This document shows, one piece after another, positions 1-6,105 of a stretch of DNA of 10,304 nucleotides. Both the position numbers and the translations under genes were made by a program. Below the pieces are notes generated by a model. The model ran no database searches. It was not told the origin of the DNA and saw only the letters and a program-made list of their open reading frames with translations. Each line of letters opens with the position of its first letter. Positions within the stretch are counted from its first letter, which is position 1. The DNA comes from Clostridiales bacterium (GTDB taxonomy: Bacteria; Bacillota; Clostridia; Christensenellales; Aristaeellaceae): positions 1 through 10,304 of the forward strand of contig JALFHA010000395.1 of assembly GCA_022776785.1 (NCBI GenBank), in the 5' to 3' direction.

Positions 1-141
1 CCGGCGGGCCAGCAGCGCGGTTTGGCGCCGCGGGGCCAGCAGCAGGGCGGAGCGCGGCCGGCGGGCCAGCAGGGGGGATTTGCGCCGCGGGGCGGCCAGC
101 AGGGCGGAGCGCGTCCGGCAGGCGCGCGCCCGGCGGGCGGC
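1..141 (+). repeat. 57-bp in-frame tandem repeat coding the IF2 N-terminal linker
   Basis: Two adjacent 57-base units (1-57 and 58-114) align without gaps at about 49 of 57 positions. A decayed partial third unit follows from 115. Each unit codes 19 residues: PAGQQRGLAPRGQQQGGAR, then PAGQQGGFAPRGGQQGGAR, then PAGARPAGGRG. The unit length is a multiple of three, so copy changes keep the infB frame. The encoded stretch has no acidic residues and is rich in Gly, Arg, Gln and Pro, as expected of a disordered basic linker. The array begins at the window edge, so more copies may lie upstream. Confidence 0.85.
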
Positions 142-2133
142 AGAGGCCCCAAGGGACCGGAGCTCATCCCCACAGTGGAGAAGGAGCGCGTGTCCAACTA
201 CGATCCCAACAAGAAGCTGCGCCAGCGTCAGCATGACCCGGAGCATCAGCCGGTCAAGAACCGCAAGCAGCTCGCCCGCGAGACCGGCTACGGCAACGGC
301 ATGGATGACGATGTGGTGCGCGGCCGCCGCAAGAAGGGCCGTCAGCCCTCCGCGCAGCAGATGATGGCGCCCATCAAGATCGAAACGGCCTACATGACCG
401 CCGAGACCATCACCGTGCGCGACCTGACCGAGCGCATCGGCAAGCCGGCGGGCGAGATCATCAAGAAGCTGATGCTGCTGGGCATCATGGCGACCATCAA
501 CCAGGAGCTGGACTTCGATACGGCGTCCCTGGTCGCCTCCGAGTTCGGCGTGACGCTGGAGATGAAGCTGGACAAGACCGCCGAGGATGCGCTCTCCGCC
601 GAGAATGTGGAGGACAGCGAGGAGGATCTCGTGACGCGCCCGCCGGTCGTCACCATCATGGGCCACGTCGATCACGGCAAGACGTCGCTGCTTGACTACA
701 TCCGCAAGACCAAGGTGACGGCGGGCGAAGCCGGCGGCATCACGCAGCACATCGGCGCGTACACCGCCAATGTAGACGGCCGCACCATCACCTTCCTGGA
801 TACCCCGGGCCATGAGGCCTTCACCGCCATGCGCGCCCGCGGCACGCAGGCGACGGACATCGCCATCCTCGTGGTGGCGGCGGACGACGGCGTGATGCCG
901 CAGACCGTCGAGTCCATCAACCATGCGAAGGCCGCCAAGTGCCCGATCATCGTGGCGATCAACAAGATCGACAAGCCGGGCGCAGACGTGGACGCGGTGA
1001 AGCAAGAGCTGACCCGCTACGAGGTCGTGCCCGAGGAGTGGGGCGGCGACACCATCATGGTGCCGGTTTCCGCGCACACGGGCGAGGGCATCGACGATCT
1101 GCTCGAGAACGTGCTGCTGCTGGCGGATATGCTGGAGCTGCGCGCGAACCCCGACCGCAAGGCGCGCGGCGTCATCATCGAGGCGAAGCTCGACCACACG
1201 CGCGGCCCCGTGGCGACCGTGCTCGTACAGAACGGCACGCTCCACGTCGGCGACATGGTGGTCGCGGGCAGCGCTTACGGCCGCGTCCGCGCGATGATTT
1301 CCAGCCGCGGCGAGCGCCTCAAGAATGCGGCGCCCTCCACGCCGGCGGAGATTATCGGCTTTGGCGGCGTGCCCGAGGCGGGTGATGAGTTCATGGCCGT
1401 GGCTGACGAGCGCCTGGCCCGTCAGGTCGTCGAGGAGCGCGCCGCGAAGGCCCGCGCCTCGATGGTGAAGACCAGCTCTGCCTCCACGCTCGAGGAGCTC
1501 TACAGCAAGCTTGAGGAGGGCGAGGTCAAGGATCTCAACATCATCATCAAGGCCGACGTGCAGGGCTCCGTCGAGGCGGTCAAGCAGTCGCTTGAGAAGC
1601 TCTCCAACAGCGAGGTGCGCGTGCGCACCATTCACAGCGGCGTCGGCGCGATCACCGAGAACGACGTCATGCTCGCGGGCATCGACGGCGCGATCATCAT
1701 CGGCTTCAACGTCCGACCGGATGCGAAAGCCCGCGACGCGGCGACGCGCGACGGCATCGACATCCGCTACTACCGCGTCATCTATCAGGCCATCGAGGAC
1801 ATGGAAAAGGCCATGAAGGGCCTGCTTGCGCCGGAGTTCCGCGAGAATGTGCTCGGCCATGCCGAGGTGCGCAGCGTGTTCAAGATCACCGGCGTGGGCA
1901 TCGTCGCCGGCTCCTACGTCACCGACGGTCTTATCCAGCGCAACGCGCAGGTTCGCCTGCTGCGCGACAACGTGGTCGTCTACGAGGGCAAGCTCACCTC
2001 CCTGCAGCGCTTCAAGGATGCGGTCAAGGAGGTTAAGGACGGCTACGAGTGCGGCGTCTGCCTGGAGAACTACTCGGACATCAAGGAAGGCGACGTCATC
2101 GAGTGCTTTGTGATGGAAGAGATTGCGAGGTAA
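1..2133 (+). CDS. infB: Translation initiation factor IF2 (5' end cut by window)
   Basis: IF2 is the GTPase that brings fMet-tRNA to the 30S subunit and promotes subunit joining. The frame is open from base 1 with no stop, so the true start lies upstream; a TTG at 22 falls inside the repeat region and is not a credible start. Numbering from base 1 gives 710 visible residues. Residues 1-50 are a Gly/Arg/Pro/Gln/Ala-rich linker. The conserved IF2-N domain starts near residue 122 (MAPIKIETAYMTAETITVRD). The G domain shows G1 GHVDHGKT (221-228), G2 GGITQHIGA, G3 DTPGHE (267-272), G4 NKID (321-324) and G5 SAHTG (357-361). KADVQGS (from 517) marks domain III. The C-terminal fMet-tRNA-binding domain includes GYECGVCLENYSDIKEGD (from 681). 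The visible part looks intact. rbfA begins 4 bases after the stop. Identification is certain; the N-terminal length is unknown. Confidence 0.98.
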   Translation, partial: PAGQQRGLAPRGQQQGGARPAGQQGGFAPRGGQQGGARPAGARPAGGRGPKGPELIPTVEKERVSNYDPNKKLRQRQHDPEHQPVKNRKQLARETGYGNGMDDDVVRGRRKKGRQPSAQQMMAPIKIETAYMTAETITVRDLTERIGKPAGEIIKKLMLLGIMATINQELDFDTASLVASEFGVTLEMKLDKTAEDALSAENVEDSEEDLVTRPPVVTIMGHVDHGKTSLLDYIRKTKVTAGEAGGITQHIGAYTANVDGRTITFLDTPGHEAFTAMRARGTQATDIAILVVAADDGVMPQTVESINHAKAAKCPIIVAINKIDKPGADVDAVKQELTRYEVVPEEWGGDTIMVPVSAHTGEGIDDLLENVLLLADMLELRANPDRKARGVIIEAKLDHTRGPVATVLVQNGTLHVGDMVVAGSAYGRVRAMISSRGERLKNAAPSTPAEIIGFGGVPEAGDEFMAVADERLARQVVEERAAKARASMVKTSSASTLEELYSKLEEGEVKDLNIIIKADVQGSVEAVKQSLEKLSNSEVRVRTIHSGVGAITENDVMLAGIDGAIIIGFNVRPDAKARDAATRDGIDIRYYRVIYQAIEDMEKAMKGLLAPEFRENVLGHAEVRSVFKITGVGIVAGSYVTDGLIQRNAQVRLLRDNVVVYEGKLTSLQRFKDAVKEVKDGYECGVCLENYSDIKEGDVIECFVMEEIAR
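2127..2131 (+). promoter_or_regulatory. Ribosome binding site that decides the TTG start of rbfA
   Basis: GAGGT lies in the last codons of infB, 6 bases before a TTG at 2138. No ATG or GTG occurs nearby in the rbfA frame, and an earlier in-frame TTG at 2123 has no comparable site at the right distance. The site therefore supports TTG 2138 and implies that rbfA is translated by ribosomes finishing or re-starting at the infB stop (2131-2133). Confidence 0.65.
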
Positions 2134-2137
2134 GACA

Positions 2138-2521
2138 TTGGCATCACAGCAATTTGAGCGCACAGACCGCATCGCGTCGGAAATCATGCGCGAGGTGGAG
2201 CGGATCATCCGCGAGGAGGTCTCCGACCCCCGCACCGACTGCATGTTTTCCGTCACGCATGTGGATGTGACGCGCGATCTTCGCTACGCGAAGGTGTTTA
2301 TCAGCGTCTATGAGGCAGAAAAGCGCGAGGCCATGATGAAGGCGCTGCGCAGCGCGGCGGGCTTTATCCGCCATCATCTCGGCATGCGCGTGCAGCTCCG
2401 CTATACGCCGGAGCTCCTCTTTGAGCTGGATACGACCATCGAGTATGGGGTGCATATCGCGAGCCTCATCAATGAGGTCAGGAAAACAGAAGGGAGTCAA
2501 TCCGATGACGAGCAGGCTTGA
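2138..2521 (+). CDS. rbfA: Ribosome-binding factor A
   Basis: RbfA binds the 30S subunit near helix 1 of 16S rRNA and helps late maturation, notably under cold stress. The 127-residue product is of normal family length. Its start ASQQFERTDRIASEIMREVERII and the middle DVTRDLRYAKVFISV follow the family pattern. RYTPELLFELDTTIEYGVHI matches the conserved C-terminal half of the type II KH fold (LR..P.L.F..D). The acidic end SQSDDEQA is a typical variable tail. The start is TTG at 2138, chosen for its spacing to GAGGT at 2127; starting at TTG 2123 would add five residues. The gene follows the infB stop by 4 bases, and its last 17 bases overlap the nrnA start, so it is very likely co-translated within the infB operon. 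Confidence 0.93.
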   Translation: MASQQFERTDRIASEIMREVERIIREEVSDPRTDCMFSVTHVDVTRDLRYAKVFISVYEAEKREAMMKALRSAAGFIRHHLGMRVQLRYTPELLFELDTTIEYGVHIASLINEVRKTEGSQSDDEQA

Positions 2522-3491
2522 GGATTGGCTTTGCCCTGCTCGCAAGGCGAAACGGCTGGCGCTCATCGCCCACGTGTCCCCCGACGGGGACACGGTTGGG
2601 GCGACGCTGGCGCTTCGCCTTGCTTTTTTGGCGATGGGCAAGGCTGTCGATGTGATCTGCGACGGGGAGCCGCCCAGGTCGATGGACTTTTTGCCGGGCA
2701 TTGATGCATTCATCCGCCCGGAGGCCGCACAGGAACCGTATGACGCGGCCATCGCTGTGGATGTGAGCGACAGGACGATGATGGGCAGCTCGCTGAGCGT
2801 CTTTGACGGCGCGCCCGTGCGCATGGTGATCGACCACCACGCGACCAACCCGGCCTACGGCGACGTGAACTACATCCGCGGCGGCGAGTCCGCCTGCTGC
2901 CTGCTGGCCTTTGAGGCCATCGAGGGGCTGGGCGTGACGATGACGCGCGAGATGGGCACCTGCCTGATGACGGGGCTTTCCACCGACACGGGTCATTTTC
3001 AGTATCCCAGCACGTCAGCCGCGACGCTGGCGGCGGCTGCAAAGCTGCTTGAGCTGGGCGTGGATATTTCCTACATCACGCGCCGGATGTACCGCACGCA
3101 GCCCATCAGCCGTGTCAACCTGACGCGCATCGCCTATCAGAAGCTGCGCTTTGAGTTGGGCGGACAGGTTGGCGTCATCGAGCTTAACCGTCACGACTTT
3201 GAGGAGACGGGCTGCACGTTCGCGCAGGCCGACGGTCTGGTGAACAAGGCGCTCGAGGTCGAGGGCGTGCGTCTGGCGGTGCTGGCCTCCGAGCGCGAGG
3301 ACGGCATCAAGATGTCGCTGCGCGCCGTGGAGCCGGATACGGTCAACGACATCGCCGTGCGCTTTGGCGGCGGCGGACACGCACAGGCGGCGGGCTGCAC
3401 CATCCACGACACGCTCGCGAACGCGACGGAGCAGGTGCTCGCAGCGATGGCAAAAAAGCTCGGCTGCAGTGAGCCGGAGACGCGCGCATGA
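2505..3491 (+). CDS. nrnA: DHH/DHHA1 phosphoesterase: oligoribonuclease and pAp phosphatase NrnA
   Basis: NrnA-type enzymes degrade RNA oligonucleotides of a few residues to monomers and remove the 3' phosphate of pAp, using Mn2+ in the cytoplasm. The 328-residue product shows the DHH-family metal motifs: HVSPDGD (23-29), DVSD (86-89), DHH (110-112) and STDTGHF with its Asp at 161. The C-terminal DHHA1 domain carries GGGGHAQAAG from 288. All expected metal ligands appear present. The start is ATG 2505, preceded by AGGGAG at 2491-2496 with an 8-base spacer; the frame is open further upstream but lacks support there. The start overlaps rbfA by 17 bases and the stop overlaps the truB start as ATGA. 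The position between rbfA and truB is common in Clostridia. Family assignment is firm; activity on pAp versus oligonucleotides is inferred. Confidence 0.93.
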   Translation: MTSRLEDWLCPARKAKRLALIAHVSPDGDTVGATLALRLAFLAMGKAVDVICDGEPPRSMDFLPGIDAFIRPEAAQEPYDAAIAVDVSDRTMMGSSLSVFDGAPVRMVIDHHATNPAYGDVNYIRGGESACCLLAFEAIEGLGVTMTREMGTCLMTGLSTDTGHFQYPSTSAATLAAAAKLLELGVDISYITRRMYRTQPISRVNLTRIAYQKLRFELGGQVGVIELNRHDFEETGCTFAQADGLVNKALEVEGVRLAVLASEREDGIKMSLRAVEPDTVNDIAVRFGGGGHAQAAGCTIHDTLANATEQVLAAMAKKLGCSEPETRA

Positions 3492-4387
3492 GCGGCACGG
3501 CGGAGGGGGTAAACGGCTTTCTCTGCGTGCTCAAGCCGCCGGGCATGACCTCCAGCGACGTGGTTGTGCGCGTGCGGCGCAAGCTCGGCAAGGGAGCGCG
3601 CGTGGGCCACGCGGGCACGCTCGACCCGGAGGCGGCGGGCGTGCTGCCGCTGATGATCGGCAAGGCTGCGCGGCTGTTTGACTACATGGTGGACAAGGAA
3701 AAGACGTATGTCGCCCAGCTTGTGCCGGGCTTTGCGACCGACACACAGGACGTGCATGGCTGCGTGACGGCGCGCGCGCAGCAGCGGCTGACGCGGGAGA
3801 TGCTTGAGCAGGTGCTGCCGCAGTTTGTTGGGGAGATTGCGCAGATTCCGCCGATGTTCTCCGCGCTCAAGCGGGGCGGACAGAAGCTGTGCGACCTTGC
3901 GCGCGAGGGCGTGGAGCTTGAAATCGAGCCGCGCCCGGTGCAGGTGTTCTCCATCGACGTGCTGCGCGAGGCGCAGGACGGGAGCTTTCTGATTCGCGTG
4001 CGCTGCGGACGGGGAACCTACATCCGGACACTCTGCCACGACATCGGACGGGCGGCAGGCGTGCCCTGCTGCATGGGGCTGCTGCTGCGCACGCAGACGG
4101 GCAGCTTCACGCTCGACGACACGCATACAATCGAGGAAATCGATGCGGCGCAGGAGCTTTCCACACTGCTTGCGCCGATGGACAGGCCGCTTGCACACCT
4201 GCCCGCGCTGACCATCGCGCCCGCGGCGGAGCGCTTTGCGCGCAACGGCAACGTGCTGCGGCGCAGCCAGTTTTCGGGCGAGGCCAAACCGGGGGAAAGC
4301 GCGCGGCTGTATCTCAACGGGCAGCTCGCGGGCATCGGGCACATCGGCGCGGAGGGACTGCGCTTCGACGCGATGCTGCTTTCCTGA
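3488..4387 (+). CDS. truB: tRNA pseudouridine-55 synthase TruB
   Basis: TruB converts U55 of the T-loop of most tRNAs to pseudouridine and also acts as a tRNA folding chaperone. The 299-residue protein carries the catalytic loop GHAGTLDPEAAG with the nucleophile Asp46. The K/RxY motif is present as K72-T73-Y74. The IPPMFSALK segment and the RCGRGTYIRTL block complete the family signature, and a PUA-like C-terminal region follows. Two conserved aromatic positions differ from the E. coli protein: MYSALK reads MFSALK, and KLYE reads KLCD. The catalytic Asp and the K/RxY Tyr are intact, so activity is expected. The start codon shares ATGA with the nrnA stop (4-base overlap), with GGAG 8 bases upstream, indicating translational coupling. 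Confidence 0.96.
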   Translation: MSGTAEGVNGFLCVLKPPGMTSSDVVVRVRRKLGKGARVGHAGTLDPEAAGVLPLMIGKAARLFDYMVDKEKTYVAQLVPGFATDTQDVHGCVTARAQQRLTREMLEQVLPQFVGEIAQIPPMFSALKRGGQKLCDLAREGVELEIEPRPVQVFSIDVLREAQDGSFLIRVRCGRGTYIRTLCHDIGRAAGVPCCMGLLLRTQTGSFTLDDTHTIEEIDAAQELSTLLAPMDRPLAHLPALTIAPAAERFARNGNVLRRSQFSGEAKPGESARLYLNGQLAGIGHIGAEGLRFDAMLLS

Positions 4388-4429
4388 CGGGAATGGGACG
4401 ATTTTTCTGATGGGGTTTGAACAGGAATC

Positions 4430-5365
4430 ATGATACTCTTGACACACGAGAGCCAGTGGCGCGGCGGCACGACGGCCGTCGCCTTCGGCATGTTCGACCG
4501 GGTGCACGAGGGGCACGCGCAGCTGATGCGTGCGGCGAACACGCTGGCGGCGCTGCACGACGTGACGAGCGTCGTCTACACGTTCTCCAGCCACCCGATG
4601 GCGACCTATGCGCCGCAGAGCGTGCCGCCGCAGATTCATACGCGCTCGGAAAAGATTCGGGCTATCGCGCGCATGGGCGTGGACGTGGCTGTGCTGCGCC
4701 CGTTTGACAGGGACTATGCCGCGCAGCCGCCGGAGGAATTCGTGCGGGCCTTCACGCAGGCGCTGCATCCGCGCTTTGTGGTGATCGGCTTCAACTATTC
4801 CTTCGGCTGCAAGGGCGCGGGCAAGGCGGCGGACATGATCGCGCTGGGCAGGAAATACGGCTTTGAAACCCGCGTGGTTGACGAGGTGCGCATCGGCGGC
4901 GAGCCCGTGTCCTCCACGCGCATACGCATGGCGATTGCCGCGGGCGACATGGAGCTCGTCACCCGCCTGCTGGGCCGGCCCTACACGCTCAGCGGCGTGG
5001 TGCAGCGCGGCAAGCAGCTCGGGCGCAGGCTCGACTTTCCGACGGCGAATCTCTCCATCCCCGCAGGCAAGGCGATTCCCCCGCGCGGGGTCTATGCCGC
5101 GCGGGCATGGGTGCGGGGGCTATGGATGCCCGCTGCCGTCAACATCGGCACGCATCCGACGGCGCCGGAGGGCGCACCGACCATCGAGGCCAATCTGCTC
5201 GACTGGAACGGCGGCGAGTTTTACGGTTGCCACATGCGGCTGTGCCTGTACAAGCGCCTGCGCGAGGAGAGAAGGTTTGACTCGCTGGAGGCGCTGCGCG
5301 AGGAGGTCATGCGCAACCGCGAGCAGGTGCGCGCATACTTCGCGCGGGGCGGCGGAGCGGATTGA
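4430..5365 (+). CDS. ribF: Bifunctional riboflavin kinase / FAD synthetase RibF
   Basis: RibF phosphorylates riboflavin to FMN (C-terminal domain) and adenylates FMN to FAD (N-terminal domain). The 311-residue length is standard. The nucleotidyltransferase domain shows FGMFDRVHEGH (19-29), GFNYSFGCKGAGK and SSTRIR (161-166). The kinase domain shows GRRLDFPTAN, with PTAN at 204-207, then PPRGVYAA, NIGTHPT and EEFYG-like and LREERRFDSLEAL segments near the end. The first motif usually reads FDGVHxGH; here Arg24 replaces that glycine while the His residues remain. ATG 4430 is used; AGGA at 4423-4426 is only 3 bases away, so initiation may be modest or coupled. A TTG at 4439 is a weaker alternative. 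The gene lies 42 bases after truB with no terminator between them. Confidence 0.95.
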   Translation: MILLTHESQWRGGTTAVAFGMFDRVHEGHAQLMRAANTLAALHDVTSVVYTFSSHPMATYAPQSVPPQIHTRSEKIRAIARMGVDVAVLRPFDRDYAAQPPEEFVRAFTQALHPRFVVIGFNYSFGCKGAGKAADMIALGRKYGFETRVVDEVRIGGEPVSSTRIRMAIAAGDMELVTRLLGRPYTLSGVVQRGKQLGRRLDFPTANLSIPAGKAIPPRGVYAARAWVRGLWMPAAVNIGTHPTAPEGAPTIEANLLDWNGGEFYGCHMRLCLYKRLREERRFDSLEALREEVMRNREQVRAYFARGGGAD

Positions 5366-5403
5366 TGAGCCGGGACAGCTGGAGCCGCGCCTCCGATTTG
5401 CAG

Positions 5404-5429
5404 AAAAAACCGGAAAAAAACAGAAAAAA
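5404..5429 (+). promoter_or_regulatory. Three phased A-tracts upstream of the rpsO promoter (bend or UP-like element)
   Basis: Runs of A6 (5404-5409), A7 (5414-5420) and A6 (5424-5429) begin exactly 10 bases apart, in step with the DNA helix. They stand out sharply in this GC-rich window. They end 14 bases before the -35 box, covering roughly -75 to -50 relative to the predicted start. A-tracts phased this way bend DNA, and A-rich DNA here can contact the RNA polymerase alpha subunit. Both roles are inferred from sequence and position. Confidence 0.6.
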
Positions 5430-5443
5430 CGGTGCAGGCGAGG

Positions 5444-5472
5444 TTTACAAAGCCGCGCTTCCGTGATACAAT
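5444..5472 (+). promoter_or_regulatory. Sigma-A promoter for rpsO
   Basis: TTTACA at 5444-5449 (5 of 6 consensus) and TACAAT at 5467-5472 (5 of 6) are separated by exactly 17 bases. A TG at 5464-5465, one base before the -10 box, makes an extended -10 element. Transcription would start near 5479, leaving a leader of about 96 bases before the rpsO ATG. The promoter lies about 80 bases past the end of ribF, so rpsO can be expressed independently of the infB-ribF operon. Confidence 0.8.
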
Positions 5473-5478
5473 ATCTGT

Positions 5479-5574
5479 CGGTCTGAACCGCGCGCGCAGA
5501 TGTTCCGCATCTCCAGACGTTCGTCTATGCCCGCGGCGATTGGCAAAATGATTTTTTAATGGAGGTCTTTTCAA
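5479..5574 (+). promoter_or_regulatory. Structured rpsO leader, candidate S15 autoregulatory element
   Basis: The leader can fold as a three-way junction. The closing stem pairs CCGCG (5488-5492) with CGCGG (5532-5536). Inside it sit a hairpin AGATG/CATCT (5498-5502 with 5508-5512) and a second hairpin AGAC/GTCT (5515-5518 with 5523-5526, loop GTTC). A competing hairpin CGGT/ACCG (5479-5482 with 5487-5490) would break the closing stem. The ribosome binding site GGAGGT (5561-5566) lies 24 bases after the junction. S15 is known to repress its own translation through leader RNA, and the Geobacillus leader forms a three-way junction like its 16S rRNA target. The fold was read by eye without energies, so the role is an inference. 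Confidence 0.5.
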
Positions 5575-5838
5575 ATGGATAAGGCAACGAAGGAAGCAAT
5601 CATCAAGGAGTATGCCCGTCACGAGGGTGACACCGGCTCCCCCGAGGTGCAGGTCGCTCTGCTGACCGCGCGCATCAACCACCTCAACGACCACCTCAAG
5701 GATCACGCGAAGGATCACCACTCCCATCGTGGTCTGCTGCTGATGGTCGGTCAGCGCCGCAACATGCTCGAGTACCTCAAGCGTGTGGACATTGAGCGCT
5801 ATCGTGCGCTGGTGGCGAAGCTGGGCCTGCGCAAGTAA
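5575..5838 (+). CDS. rpsO: 30S ribosomal protein S15
   Basis: S15 is an early-binding protein of the 30S platform. It recognises the three-way junction of helices 20-22 of 16S rRNA and contributes to an intersubunit bridge. The 87-residue, four-helix, basic protein matches the family from end to end. Conserved segments include the GDTGSPEVQVALLTARI block, the LNDHLKDHAKDHHSHRGLL block, QRRNMLEYLK and the C-terminal LGLRK. Length is within one or two residues of usual. ATG 5575 follows GGAGGT with an 8-base spacer. The gene has its own promoter, a structured leader and a strong terminator downstream, so it can form a single-gene transcript, although read-through into pnp is likely to matter. 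Confidence 0.98.
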   Translation: MDKATKEAIIKEYARHEGDTGSPEVQVALLTARINHLNDHLKDHAKDHHSHRGLLLMVGQRRNMLEYLKRVDIERYRALVAKLGLRK

Positions 5839-5840
5839 GC

Positions 5841-5871
5841 AGCCGGGTGCTTTCCCGGCTTTCGGGAAGCC
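5841..5871 (+). other. Overlapping, mutually exclusive hairpins just after rpsO
   Basis: Two bases after the rpsO stop, three stems share bases. AGCCGGG (5841-5847) pairs with CCCGGCT (5854-5860). TTCCCG (5852-5857) pairs with CGGGAA (5863-5868). GGCTT (5857-5861) pairs with AAGCC (5867-5871). The first is strongest but is followed by only three T residues, so it is a poor intrinsic terminator. It may protect the 3' end of the rpsO message or act in processing; no function can be assigned from sequence. Confidence 0.45.
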
Positions 5872-5909
5872 TTGACAGGATTGTTCAAAAGGGCTTTGTC
5901 CCAGATGAC

Positions 5910-5949
5910 CGCCGTTTGGGAGACATGTTCGCCCAAACGGCGTTTTTTT
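5910..5949 (+). terminator. Strong intrinsic terminator between rpsO and pnp
   Basis: CGCCGTTTGGG (5910-5920) pairs perfectly with CCCAAACGGCG (5932-5942) across an 11-base loop. Seven T residues follow at once (5943-5949). It lies 71 bases after the rpsO stop. It should end most transcripts arriving from rpsO and so separate rpsO from pnp expression. Confidence 0.9.
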
Positions 5950-6105
5950 GACCGATGCCGCCGCAAAGACTGCGGCTTTGAAAGCAGAAACTGCGGATGA
6001 TGGCGTGCCCGGTCACAGGCAGAGCGGCTCAGTGGCCGCTGTCGGCGCGAGGGTTCGCGTTCGAGGATGGGTTGGCAGGCAGGATAATCGAAAGGAGAAA
6101 CCCCG
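5950..6105 (+). promoter_or_regulatory. pnp leader region with hairpins; promoter not resolved
   Basis: These 156 bases hold no convincing gene. Two hairpins are visible: GCCGC/GCGGC (5960-5964 with 5972-5976, followed by TTT) and AGCGGC/GCCGCT (6023-6028 with 6035-6040). AAAGGAG at 6091-6097 is the pnp ribosome binding site. I found no good -35/-10 pair: GATAAT at 6083-6088 is too close to the start codon and lacks a -35 box. pnp may depend on read-through of the upstream terminator or on a non-consensus promoter. In E. coli PNPase controls its own message through leader hairpins; similar control here is only a possibility. Confidence 0.4.

Noticed and set aside
22..24. TTG as a start codon for infB
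   Set aside because: The frame is open to base 1, there is no ribosome binding site, and the codon lies inside a repeat unit. The gene is simply cut by the window.
4388..4429. TTTTT near 4402 as a terminator between truB and ribF
   Set aside because: No inverted repeat precedes the T run, and the gap is only 42 bases within an apparent operon.
5401..5430. A-rich stretch as the T-tract of a minus-strand terminator
   Set aside because: On the minus strand no stable hairpin comes just before the T runs, and there is no minus-strand gene to terminate.
5872..5877. Perfect TTGACA -35 box after rpsO as a pnp promoter
   Set aside because: No acceptable -10 box lies 16-18 bases downstream (TTTGTC at 17), and any transcript would meet the strong terminator at 5910-5949.
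6083..6088. GATAAT as the pnp -10 box
   Set aside because: The sequence 17 bases upstream (TTCGAG) is a poor -35 box, and transcription would start within the ribosome binding site.
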